NCBI GenBank assembly: GCA_029202405.1
Contig: CP119312.1
Coordinates: forward strand, 1,431,001-1,495,000
Direction: 5' to 3'
Origin: Candidatus Devosia phytovorans
GTDB taxonomy: Bacteria > Pseudomonadota > Alphaproteobacteria > Rhizobiales > Devosiaceae
DNA: 64,000 bases
Part shown: positions 1 through 8,495 of the stretch, one piece after another
How positions within the stretch are numbered: the stretch's first letter is position 1
Layout of the letters: each line of letters opens with the position of its first letter
Position numbers and translations under genes: made by a program
Notes under the pieces: generated by a model
The model's input: only the letters and a program-made list of their open reading frames with translations
Databases searched by the model: none
Told to the model about the DNA's origin: nothing

Positions 1-1340
1 CCGACTGCCGTGATGTCCCAGAAGTGCGCGCGGGACACGTCGATTTCGACCGACAATGTCTCGGCTGCGGCAATGTCGAAAGCATCGACGAAGGCGTCTG
101 CCGAAGCAAAAAACACCTGGCCGGTGACGCGATAGGCCATTAGGCGCCCAGCCTCATCCCGATGCAAGTCCACCTTCATCAAACGAGAGACCTTGGAAGC
201 AAAGAAGACGCCGCTCAGCAGCACGCCGACGGCAACGCCAAGCGCCAGGTTGGACGTGAACACGGTGACCAGCACCGTCACCACCATGACGGCACTGCTC
301 ATTTTGGGGTGGATCACCACGCTGCGCAGCGATGACCAGTCAAAGGTGTCGATGGAGACCATGACCATGATTGCGACCAGCGCGGCCACCGGGACCTGTG
401 ACACCCAGGGCTTCAGTGCCACCATCAGGATCAACAGGAAGACGCCTGCGAACAATGTCGACAGGCGTCCACGACCACCATATTTCACATTGCTCACGGT
501 CTGGCCGATCATGCCACAACCGGCGATGCCACCAAAAAGGCTCGAGGCGATATTGGCCAGGCCGAGGCCGGCGCTTTCGCGGTTTTTCGAGCTGGTCGTG
601 TCGGTCAGGTCGTCGACGACACTGGCCGTCATCATGGATTCGAGCAAGCCGACCATAGCAATGGCAAGGGCCGGTCCCCCGATGACCAGCAGCGTATCGA
701 TGGTAAGAGGCACTGCGGGCCAGCTGAACCAGGGCAGACCATCCGGCAGGTGGCCGAGATCGGCCACCGTCTCGACCGGCAATTGCAGTGCGCTGCAGGC
801 CAATGTCAGCACAAGGATGCAGATCAGCGGCGAGGGAACGGCCGTTGTTATGCGCGGGACGAGGTAGATAATGGCAAGCCCGGCTGCGAGCACGGCATAA
901 GTCATCCAGGAGCCACCAAGAATATGGGGCACCTGGGCCCAGAAGATCAGGATCGCAAGCGCATTCACGAAGCCTGTGCGCACTGATTTGGAAACGAAGC
1001 GCATCAGCACTCCGAGGCGCAACAGACCAAAAACGATCTGGATCAATCCGGCCAGTAGGCCGGCCGCCAGCAGATAGGGCAGCCCATGGCTATGGACGAG
1101 GGGCGCTGCGACCAGCGCGACTGATCCGGCGGCAGCCGAAATCATGGCCGGTCGTCCGCCGGCAAAAGCGATGGTGATGCCGATGATGAACGAAGCAAAG
1201 AGCCCGACCTGCGGGTCAACGCCGGCCACGAAGGAGAAGGCTATGACTTCGGGGATCAGTGCGAAGGTGGCGACAGCGCCGGCGAGAAGTTCGCGTGTGG
1301 GATTGCTGGCCCAGTCGCGGCGGAGGGAGGAAAGTTGCAT
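1..1340 (-). CDS. SulP-family inorganic anion transporter, 3' end outside window
   Basis: Partial gene running off the left edge; the visible 446 codons contain the complete membrane part and the beginning of a cytoplasmic STAS domain. The N-terminus has the SulP pattern (LLAGAVATFALIPEVIAFS, then several hydrophobic helices), and the segment NVKYGGRGRLST with GCGMIGQ upstream is typical of the family's bicarbonate/sulfate carriers. The STAS part begins near residue 385 (MKVDLHRDEAGR) and is cut after DITAVG. Members move sulfate, bicarbonate or other anions, often with sodium or protons; the substrate cannot be told from sequence. The ATG at 1338-1340 was chosen; a GTG eight codons upstream is an alternative and neither has a strong ribosome binding site. 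Confidence 0.9.
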   Translation of the reverse strand, partial: MQLSSLRRDWASNPTRELLAGAVATFALIPEVIAFSFVAGVDPQVGLFASFIIGITIAFAGGRPAMISAAAGSVALVAAPLVHSHGLPYLLAAGLLAGLIQIVFGLLRLGVLMRFVSKSVRTGFVNALAILIFWAQVPHILGGSWMTYAVLAAGLAIIYLVPRITTAVPSPLICILVLTLACSALQLPVETVADLGHLPDGLPWFSWPAVPLTIDTLLVIGGPALAIAMVGLLESMMTASVVDDLTDTTSSKNRESAGLGLANIASSLFGGIAGCGMIGQTVSNVKYGGRGRLSTLFAGVFLLILMVALKPWVSQVPVAALVAIMVMVSIDTFDWSSLRSVVIHPKMSSAVMVVTVLVTVFTSNLALGVAVGVLLSGVFFASKVSRLMKVDLHRDEAGRLMAYRVTGQVFFASADAFVDAFDIAAAETLSVEIDVSRAHFWDITAV

Positions 1341-1621
1341 GTGGGAGATCTCGCAATGCACGCCGTGCCTGATCTTAAGGTCACATGATCGCGTACAGCA
1401 TTTGCGCGGTCCGGCGGATTGGCGGCCGGAATAGCCACCCGGGTTTCCACCGGGTCCTGTCGAGTAAGCGACTTATAAATGTCCAGTCTGAAGTGATCAA
1501 CGGCGAAGGATGCCGCGATGCCCGCTTTTGTGTGAACCTCCCCCGCACATGGGGACCACTACCCCAGGCGTCACCCCATACCGGTTCGGTGCGAGCAAAA
1601 ACCACTAAGTCGTTGAAAGCT
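1341..1621. other. Intergenic region between SulP gene and tRNA-Lys
   Basis: No supported gene. It must hold the SulP promoter on the minus strand and the 3' flank of the tRNA. A short inverted repeat (ACCCGG at 1437-1442, CCGGGT at 1450-1455) is visible but too small to interpret. Confidence 0.5.
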
Positions 1622-1696
1622 TGGTATGCCGGGAGGGGGTCGAACCCTCGACCATTCGATTAAAAGTCGAATGCTCTACCACTGAGCTACCGGCAC
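1622..1696 (-). tRNA. tRNA-Lys (anticodon TTT)
   Basis: The minus strand folds as a standard cloverleaf: acceptor GTGCCGG with CCGGCAT (a G-U closing pair), D arm with AGCTCAGTGGTAGAGC, anticodon stem TTCGA/TCGAA with loop CTTTTAA, and T arm GAGGGTTCGACCCCCTC. CCA is encoded in the DNA (1622-1624). Anticodon TTT reads lysine codons. Confidence 0.96.
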
Positions 1697-1775
1697 GCAC
1701 CAAAGGTGGACGCTTTTGGCGTCGCGGCGGAACATAGCCACGCAGCCCCGCCTGTCAACCGCAATTGCACCGATC

Positions 1776-2564
1776 TCAATAGTCCAGTGGGGTTCCGGTG
1801 TAGGGCACGGGCATGCAGGCCACCGAAATACGCTCCAGGCGCTCGCAAAGCGCAGTGGCTTCGGCCAGCTGGGTGATCGGTCCGGCGATAATGCGCATGT
1901 CGTCGCCGCTCGATTCTTCGGCCAGCCGCGGGGCGAGGCCGAACAGCAGCGGTCCGAGCTTCATGGAATAGTCCCGCCAGGCATTTGGTGCCTGTTCGGC
2001 GGCCACTGCCGGGCCGACGGCAATGCCATAGCCGCTGGGACTGGCCAGTGTGGTCACAGCCGTATCGCCGATGGGGGCGGGCAGGGGCTGGCTGCTTGCC
2101 GGTGCCTGCATCGGCAGCAGCGGCTGCTGGCGCACCAGAACCGAGCCGCCGTCAGCTTCAAACACGGTGGCCGGATCGGCCGTGATGGCGGCGGTGCTCG
2201 AGGGATCGATGCGCGGGCCGCTGGCCATCACATAGCTTTCCATGATCTGGGGCAGGCTGACTTCAAGCGCCCCGACGCGGCGGACCACCTCGCCACTCTG
2301 CTGTTCCCCGAGATTGAAGCGTTCGGTGAGGACGGTATTTTCGCGGCGCAGGGTCTGGGTGGCCTCACGCAATTCACCGACCTGGACGCGCAGCTGTTCC
2401 ACTGAAGCGCCCTCGACGCGCGTTTTGTGCAGACCGGAGAGCAGGCCCTGGGGCATGATGGCCGAGACATTGGCACCCATGACAGCCACGCCGCCCATGA
2501 CCAGGGCAACGATGCCCCAGGTCGTGACGTCCGATTGCCGGAACTGTTCCGATGCTTTAGCCAA
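1776..2564 (-). CDS. Membrane-anchored coiled-coil protein with degenerate SPOR-like C-terminus
   Basis: 262 residues. One hydrophobic segment lies near residues 14-38 after a short charged N-terminus, so the bulk is probably periplasmic. Residues about 50-105 are heptad-like and charged (coiled coil), then a low-complexity linker. The C-terminus (YSMKLGPLLFG ... MRIIAGPITQLAEATALCERL) follows the pattern of a SPOR peptidoglycan-binding domain, including the RIIAGP and ALCERL elements, but is divergent. Such proteins usually bind denuded glycan strands at the septum. It is divergently transcribed from glmU, which makes peptidoglycan precursor; a shared promoter region is likely. Function is inferred only from this architecture. 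Confidence 0.72.
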   Translation of the reverse strand: MAKASEQFRQSDVTTWGIVALVMGGVAVMGANVSAIMPQGLLSGLHKTRVEGASVEQLRVQVGELREATQTLRRENTVLTERFNLGEQQSGEVVRRVGALEVSLPQIMESYVMASGPRIDPSSTAAITADPATVFEADGGSVLVRQQPLLPMQAPASSQPLPAPIGDTAVTTLASPSGYGIAVGPAVAAEQAPNAWRDYSMKLGPLLFGLAPRLAEESSGDDMRIIAGPITQLAEATALCERLERISVACMPVPYTGTPLDY

Positions 2565-2701
2565 TGCAAAACCTCAAAGGCGCCGTCGAATCAGAAGATG
2601 CACCTTGTAGACCATGCCGCTGCTGTTACCGCTTCGCCAACAGTTTAGCGTCATAATAGTGTGTAAAGCCGCCAGTTAAGCCGCATGTCGGAGACGTATT
2701 C

Positions 2702-4063
2702 ATGACCCAATTGCTGTCGATCATCCTCGCCGCGGGCGAAGGAACCCGCATGCGATCGACGACACCTAAGGTTCTCCACCCGGTGGGCGGCATGCCCATG
2801 GTTGGCCATGTGATGCGCACGGCGCTCAATGCCGGCTCGACCGATATCTGCGTCGTCGTCGGACCTAACCACGCGGCAGTACAGGAAGAAGTGTCTCGCC
2901 ACGGCGCGTCGCGCGTGTTCAGCCAGCTAGAGCGGCTGGGCACCGGCCATGCGGTGAAACAGGCCCGGGAGGCCTTCGAGAGCGTGAGCGGCAACGTGGT
3001 CGTGCTCTATGCCGACAACCCGCTCGTCTCTGCCAATACTGTCGCGACTATTGCGGCCAGGCTCGATGACGGCGCCGACATTGTGGTTGTTGGCTATCGA
3101 CCGGCCGACCCGACAAATCTTGGTCGCCTGCTGACCAAGGACGGGCGGCTGCTGGCGATCCGCGAACATCGCGATGCGACTGAAGAAGAACGCAAGATTG
3201 GCCTCGCCAATTCGGGCATCATCGGCTTCCGCGCCGAAGCCCTGCGCAGCGTGATCGACCGCATCGGTAACCAGAATGCCAAGGGCGAATACTATCTGAC
3301 CGACGCGGTCGAACTGGCCAATGAGGATGGCCGCCGGGTAGACTATATCGAAGCCGATCCCGGCGAGGTCATGGGCGTCGATGACCGGACGCGCCTGGCG
3401 GCGGCCGAAGCGCAGTTCCAGAAGTTGCGCCGCGATGATTTCATGAAGGCCGGCGTGACGCTCAGGGATCCGGACAGTGTCTGGTTTTCCTATGATACCG
3501 AGATCGGCCGTGACGTCACGATCTTCCCCAATGTGGTGTTCGGCCCGGGGGTGAAGATCGCTGACGATGTAGAGATCCGCGCCTTCTGCGATATCGAGGA
3601 TGCCGTGATCGGGCAGGGCGCGTCCATCGGGCCCTTCGCGCGTATTCGTGGCGGAGCCGAGCTCGGGGCCGATGTGCATCTGGGCAATTTCGTCGAGGTC
3701 AAGAAGAGCAGAATCGGCGCCGGTACCAAGGCCGGTCACCTGAGCTATCTTGGCGATGCCGATATTGGCCAGAAGACCAATATCGGCGCGGGTACCATCA
3801 CCTGCAATTATGATGGCGTAAACAAGGACCAGACCGTCATCGGCGACAATGTCTTCATCGGCTCCAATGCATCATTGGTGGCACCGGTGAGCATTGGCGA
3901 CGGGGCCTATACCGCCTCGGGCAGCGTGATCACCGATGACGTGCCGGCCGATGCCGTGGCCTTTGGTCGGGCGCGCCAGGAAAACAAACCGGGCTATGCG
4001 CCCAGGCTGCGCGACAAAGCGCTGGCGAAAAAAGCGGCCGCTCTCGCGGCCAAGGGGAAGTAG
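2702..4063 (+). CDS. glmU: Bifunctional GlcNAc-1-P uridyltransferase / GlcN-1-P acetyltransferase
   Basis: 453 residues, the normal length of GlmU. It acetylates glucosamine-1-phosphate with acetyl-CoA and then couples it to UTP, giving UDP-GlcNAc for peptidoglycan and lipid A in the cytoplasm. The N-terminal nucleotidyltransferase shows LAAGEGTRM at residues 9-17 and a YADNP metal-site segment near 100; the C-terminal half is a left-handed beta helix of hexapeptide repeats (for example NFVEVKKS, GAGTITCNYDG). The ATG at 2702 has a GGAGA five to eight bases upstream. Only three bases separate it from glmS, so the two consecutive enzymes of the pathway are co-transcribed. Confidence 0.98.
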   Translation: MTQLLSIILAAGEGTRMRSTTPKVLHPVGGMPMVGHVMRTALNAGSTDICVVVGPNHAAVQEEVSRHGASRVFSQLERLGTGHAVKQAREAFESVSGNVVVLYADNPLVSANTVATIAARLDDGADIVVVGYRPADPTNLGRLLTKDGRLLAIREHRDATEEERKIGLANSGIIGFRAEALRSVIDRIGNQNAKGEYYLTDAVELANEDGRRVDYIEADPGEVMGVDDRTRLAAAEAQFQKLRRDDFMKAGVTLRDPDSVWFSYDTEIGRDVTIFPNVVFGPGVKIADDVEIRAFCDIEDAVIGQGASIGPFARIRGGAELGADVHLGNFVEVKKSRIGAGTKAGHLSYLGDADIGQKTNIGAGTITCNYDGVNKDQTVIGDNVFIGSNASLVAPVSIGDGAYTASGSVITDDVPADAVAFGRARQENKPGYAPRLRDKALAKKAAALAAKGK

Positions 4064-4066
4064 ACC

Positions 4067-5893
4067 ATGTGCGGTATTGTTGGAATTGTCGGCAGCGAAC
4101 CGGTTGCCACCCGTCTGGTCGATGCGCTGAAGCGTCTGGAATATCGCGGCTATGACAGCGCCGGGGTGGCGACGCTGGAGGATGGCGCCATCGCGCGTCG
4201 CCGTGCCGAGGGCAAGCTGGGGAACCTGGCGAGCAAGCTCGGCATGGAGCCGCTCGGCGGCCGGATCGGCATTGGCCACACGCGCTGGGCGACGCATGGC
4301 GCGCCGACCGAAACCAATGCGCATCCCCATGCCACCGACCGTGTCGCCGTGGTGCATAATGGCATTATCGAGAATTTTCGCGAGCTGCTCGCAGACCTCG
4401 CCAGGGACGGCTATCTGCCCCAGACGCAGACCGACACCGAATCCGTCGCGCTTTGGGTCAGCCGCGAACTGGCCAATGGCGCCGAGCCAGAACTGGCCGT
4501 CGCCAATACGCTTAAAAAGCTCAAGGGCGCCTTTGCGCTGGCCTTCCTGTTCAAGGGCGAGGAGAGTCTGCTCATTGCCGCGCGCCACGGCGCGCCGCTG
4601 GCCATTGGCTATGGCACGACGGAAATGTATCTGGGTTCCGACGCCATGGCGTTGGCGCCCTTCACGTCGCGCCTGACCTATCTCGAAGACGGCGACTGGG
4701 CCGTCATCACACCCCGGGGCGTCACCATCCGGGACGGGCAGGACGCCATCGTGCAGCGCGAGCAGCAGCTGTCGCAGGCCTCGGCGCTGATGGTGGACAA
4801 GGGCAACCACCGCCATTTCATGGCCAAGGAAATCTACGAACAGCCCGAGACCATTTCGCATACGCTGAGCCACTATGTGGACATGGGAGCCGAAAAGGTC
4901 GCCATCCGCGAAAGCCTGCCCTTCGATTTCAAGGATCTGACGCGTCTGACCATGAGCGCCTGTGGCACGGCCTATTATGCCGGTGCGGTCGCCAAATACT
5001 GGTTTGAACGCTATGCGCGGCTGCCGGTCGATCTCGATGTCGCCAGCGAATTCCGCTATCGCGAGCCGCCGATGCAGCAGGGCGGGTTGTCGCTGTTCAT
5101 CTCGCAGTCCGGTGAAACCGCCGACACGCTCGCCGCGCTGCGCTATTGCGCCAGCCAGGGCCAGCATGTCGCCTCGCTGGTCAACACGGTGGAATCGACT
5201 ATTGCCCGCGAATCCGGCGTGGTGTTTCCGATCCTCTGCGGCCCGGAAATCGGCGTGGCCTCGACCAAGGCGCTGACGGCGCAGCTCACCGCTCTCGCCA
5301 GCCTCGCCATCGCGGCGGGTCGCGCGCGTGGCGTGCTTGGCGCCGAGCAGGAGGCCGAGCTGGTGCGCTCGCTGGTGCATCTGCCAACAGCCGTTGCCGA
5401 AGCGCTGAATACCGAAGGCCAGATCATCGACATCTCCAAGCGCCTCTCCAAGGCCAAGGATGTGCTCTATCTCGGCCGTGGTCCGATGTTCCCGATCGCC
5501 ATGGAAGGGGCGCTCAAGCTCAAAGAGATCAGCTATATCCATGCCGAAGGTTATGCCGCCGGTGAGCTCAAGCATGGCCCGATTGCCCTCGTGGACGAGG
5601 ACATGCCGGTCATCGTCGTAGCGCCTTCGGACGAGCTGGTCGACAAGACGCTTTCCAACATGCAGGAAGTGGCGGCGCGCGGCGGCAAGATCATTCTGAT
5701 CACCGACGAGCAGGGTGCCGAGACGGTTGGCCATGGCGTCGCCGACATCATCGTCGTGCCGCATGTGTCGAGTTTTGTCGCGCCGATCCTGGCGACCATT
5801 CCCGTTCAGTTGCTGGCCTATCACACCGCTGTCTTCATGGGGACGGACGTCGATCAGCCGCGCAACCTCGCCAAATCGGTGACGGTCGAGTAG
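4067..5893 (+). CDS. glmS: Glutamine:fructose-6-phosphate aminotransferase (isomerizing)
   Basis: 608 residues, full length. It converts fructose-6-phosphate and glutamine to glucosamine-6-phosphate, the committed step of hexosamine synthesis. The N-terminal class II glutaminase has the nucleophile Cys2 (MCGIVGIVG), TRWATHG at 72-78 and HNGI at 97-100. Two SIS sugar-isomerase domains follow, with SACGTAYYA near residue 300 and SQSGETADT, and the conserved C-terminus QPRNLAKSVTVE. It follows glmU directly, so one transcript carries both ends of the UDP-GlcNAc route. No glmS ribozyme-like leader is possible here because there is almost no intergenic space. Confidence 0.98.
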   Translation: MCGIVGIVGSEPVATRLVDALKRLEYRGYDSAGVATLEDGAIARRRAEGKLGNLASKLGMEPLGGRIGIGHTRWATHGAPTETNAHPHATDRVAVVHNGIIENFRELLADLARDGYLPQTQTDTESVALWVSRELANGAEPELAVANTLKKLKGAFALAFLFKGEESLLIAARHGAPLAIGYGTTEMYLGSDAMALAPFTSRLTYLEDGDWAVITPRGVTIRDGQDAIVQREQQLSQASALMVDKGNHRHFMAKEIYEQPETISHTLSHYVDMGAEKVAIRESLPFDFKDLTRLTMSACGTAYYAGAVAKYWFERYARLPVDLDVASEFRYREPPMQQGGLSLFISQSGETADTLAALRYCASQGQHVASLVNTVESTIARESGVVFPILCGPEIGVASTKALTAQLTALASLAIAAGRARGVLGAEQEAELVRSLVHLPTAVAEALNTEGQIIDISKRLSKAKDVLYLGRGPMFPIAMEGALKLKEISYIHAEGYAAGELKHGPIALVDEDMPVIVVAPSDELVDKTLSNMQEVAARGGKIILITDEQGAETVGHGVADIIVVPHVSSFVAPILATIPVQLLAYHTAVFMGTDVDQPRNLAKSVTVE

Positions 5894-5952
5894 GCGCCAG
5901 CACGCGGCAGATCAGAGTGCAAGAAGTCGTCCAGCATGCTTGGCTGAGCTTG

Positions 5953-8091
5953 CTAGCCCGCCCGGATCAGCGGGATCGCGAGGTCTTTTCGGAACAGGTA
6001 GAGCAGCGTCCGCGCGGCTTCGCCTTCTGACCCGCTGAGAGAGGAATTGCGCGCCAGCAAGGCTTTAGCGTCGTCGTGGGCAAAGTCGAGCAGGTGGCGA
6101 TGCACGTCGGGCACGGCGAGGCGGTAACCGGGCATGCCGGATTGCCGGGTGCCGAGCACATCGCCCTGGCCGCGCAGTTCGAGGTCCCGTTCAGCGATAA
6201 GGAAGCCGTCTTCGGTGGATTTTATTGTTTCGAGGCGGGCCTTTGCGGTTTCGCTCAGCGGGTCCTTGTAGAGCAGCAGGCAGGCCGAGCGCTGTGAACC
6301 ACGGCCGACGCGGCCGCGCAGCTGGTGCAATTGGGCGAGGCCGAAGCGCTCGGCGTGTTCGATGATCATGATCGAGGCATTGGGCACGTCGACGCCCACT
6401 TCGATCACGGTCGTCGCCACCAAGAGCTTGAGTTCATTGGCAGAAAAGCGCTGCATCACCTCCTGCTTGGCGGCGGCGCTCATCCGGCCATGGACCAGAG
6501 CCACCTGGTCGCCGAAGACTTTCTGCAATTCGGCAAAGCGGTCTTCGGCGGCGACGACCTCGAGATGTTCGCTCTCTTCGACCAGCGGGCAGACCCAAAA
6601 GGCCTGGGCGCCTTCGTCGAGGCGGGCGCGCAGGCGGGCGATGACGCGGCCGTAGTCACCAATGGAAAGGACTGCCGTATCAATAGGTTGGCGGCCGCGC
6701 GGCTTCTCGCGCAACACGCTGACGGCCATGTCGCCGAAGTGGGTCAGGACCAGGGTGCGGGGGATTGGTGTTGCCGTCATGACCAAGAGGTCAGTGTGCT
6801 TGCCCTTGTCGGACAGGGCGAGGCGCTGGTGGACGCCGAAGCGGTGTTGTTCGTCGACGACGGTCAGGCCCAAGTCCTTGAATTCTATACCGGATTGGAA
6901 CAGAGCGTGGGTGCCGACCGCGATGGTGGCGGAGCCGTCGGCGAGGGCTGCGAGTTTGGCGCGGCGTTCGGCGGCACCCATCTTGCCGGTCAGCAATTCG
7001 CAGCCGAGACCGGCGGCGTCGCAGATAGGCTTGAGGGTCTTAAAGTGCTGAGCGGCAAGGATTTCCGTCGGTGCCATCAGGGCGGATTGGGCACCACTTT
7101 CGGCCATGGCAGCCATGGCCATGAGGGCGACGACGGTCTTTCCGGCGCCCACGTCGCCCTGCAGGAGGCGCGACATGCGGTCGGGCGAGGCGAGGTCCGC
7201 CTTGATCTCTTCCACCGCCTGCAACTGTCCCGCAGTGAGGGAATAGGGTAACAGACTGCTAACCTTGAGTGTCACCTTTCCGGTGAAAGTGCGACTGATG
7301 CCGCGGGCCGCGGTCATGGTCGAGCGGATCAGCTGCAGGGTGATCTGCCCGGCCAGATATTCGTCATAGGCGAGACGCTGGCGGGCTGGGGCGAAGAGCT
7401 GACCCTCATCCGGATTGGACGGCAGATGCACCATGCGCATGGCATCGGCGAAAGCTGGCCACTTGCGCTGCGCCATGGTGGATTCGTCGATCCATTCGGG
7501 CAGGGTCGGGACGCTGTCGACCACTTGCCGGACCAGTTTGGTCAGCGCCTTGGAGCTTAGCCCCTGGGTCAGCGGATAGACTGGTTCTACCAGGGGGAGC
7601 GTGGCGAATTTCTCGGGCTCGACGATATAGTCGGGATGGGTGATCTGTTTATCACCGTTAAAGAAGCCGATCGTGCCCGAAACGAAGCGTTCCTCGCCGA
7701 CGGGCAGGGCCTTTTCGACCCAGCCGCCCTGCGCGCGAAAGAAGACCAGTTGCATGTCGCCGGTTTCGTCATGGGCGAAGACGCGATGCGGCACGTGTGG
7801 CTTGCCATGCGGCGGGGCCTGATGGCGGTCGACATGCAGCTTCAGCGTGACGATCTGGTTGAGATAGGCTTCAGAGATGCCGACTTGGCGGCGCCGGTCC
7901 ACGACGCCCGAGGGCATGTGCATGAGGATATCGAGCGCCATCGCCTCCTGGCCTTCGGGCGCGCCGAAGAATTTGGTCAGCAACACGGCCAGTTTGTCGC
8001 CAACACCCTTGATGGAATGCAGCGAGGCAAAGAGCGGCGATAGGCTGTCGGGACGGGGCAGGGCGATTCTCCTTGGCAGGGAAAGTGCCAC
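5953..8091 (-). CDS. recG: ATP-dependent DNA helicase RecG
   Basis: 712 residues. RecG reverses stalled replication forks and remodels Holliday junctions and R-loops. An N-terminal wedge/OB region precedes superfamily 2 helicase motifs: Walker A GDVGAGKT with the lysine at residue 318, DEQH box (VVDEQHRFG), MTATPIPRT motif III, and the C-terminal helicase domain with ATTVIEVGVDVP and QLRGRVGRG. The C-terminus has the family's wedge-linked tail (LGTRQSGMPGY). The first ATG at 8089-8091 is used; MRRKKL of the next gene is 130 bases away on the other strand, so the two genes share a divergent promoter region. Confidence 0.97.
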   Translation of the reverse strand: MALSLPRRIALPRPDSLSPLFASLHSIKGVGDKLAVLLTKFFGAPEGQEAMALDILMHMPSGVVDRRRQVGISEAYLNQIVTLKLHVDRHQAPPHGKPHVPHRVFAHDETGDMQLVFFRAQGGWVEKALPVGEERFVSGTIGFFNGDKQITHPDYIVEPEKFATLPLVEPVYPLTQGLSSKALTKLVRQVVDSVPTLPEWIDESTMAQRKWPAFADAMRMVHLPSNPDEGQLFAPARQRLAYDEYLAGQITLQLIRSTMTAARGISRTFTGKVTLKVSSLLPYSLTAGQLQAVEEIKADLASPDRMSRLLQGDVGAGKTVVALMAMAAMAESGAQSALMAPTEILAAQHFKTLKPICDAAGLGCELLTGKMGAAERRAKLAALADGSATIAVGTHALFQSGIEFKDLGLTVVDEQHRFGVHQRLALSDKGKHTDLLVMTATPIPRTLVLTHFGDMAVSVLREKPRGRQPIDTAVLSIGDYGRVIARLRARLDEGAQAFWVCPLVEESEHLEVVAAEDRFAELQKVFGDQVALVHGRMSAAAKQEVMQRFSANELKLLVATTVIEVGVDVPNASIMIIEHAERFGLAQLHQLRGRVGRGSQRSACLLLYKDPLSETAKARLETIKSTEDGFLIAERDLELRGQGDVLGTRQSGMPGYRLAVPDVHRHLLDFAHDDAKALLARNSSLSGSEGEAARTLLYLFRKDLAIPLIRAG

Positions 8092-8216
8092 AAAAGAACA
8101 GGATAGGAACAGGGTGGAGCGATTTCACGCCTTGGCCGTTCAAAGGGCTGACAACTCCGCCGAACCCGCGTAAGACGGGTCCAAATCGAGAACGCAATCA
8201 GGATCATGGTCGTCAA

Positions 8217-8495
8217 ATGACAGCCGGTGAAGACATTTCCATGCGCCGCAAGAAGCTGCGCTATCGTGCCTGGCATCGGGGAACCAAGGAGATGGACCTG
8301 ATCCTCGGGCCCTATGCCGATGCGCATGTCGAGGGCCTCGATGATGCCGGTCTCGACCAGCTCGAAGCGCTGATGAACGAGGAAGATCCGCCGCTGCTCA
8401 AATGGGTGATGGGGTCGGAAGAACCGCCCGAGCACGTCGATCGTGTCTTCCTGGCCAAGGTCATCGCCGACCATCAGGCGCGGCTCAGCAAATGA
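8217..8495 (+). CDS. sdhE: Succinate dehydrogenase FAD assembly factor SdhE
   Basis: 92 residues, the usual size of SdhE/YgfY (Sdh5 in mitochondria). It helps insert covalent FAD into the flavoprotein subunit of succinate dehydrogenase. The hallmark RRKKLRYRAWHRGTKEMD segment contains the RGTKEMD box (RGxxE) essential in the family. The ATG at 8217 is chosen over frames extending into the recG promoter because conserved sequence begins only a few residues later and an AGGA lies about twelve bases upstream. Its TGA overlaps the mfd ATG (ATGA at 8492-8495), so the two are translationally coupled although functionally unrelated. Confidence 0.95.
   Translation: MTAGEDISMRRKKLRYRAWHRGTKEMDLILGPYADAHVEGLDDAGLDQLEALMNEEDPPLLKWVMGSEEPPEHVDRVFLAKVIADHQARLSK

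Noticed and set aside
3872..5824. Long open frame on the minus strand (650 codons) opposite glmS
   Set aside because: It is the antisense shadow of a GC-rich coding gene; its product is Arg/Gly/His-rich without any family motif.
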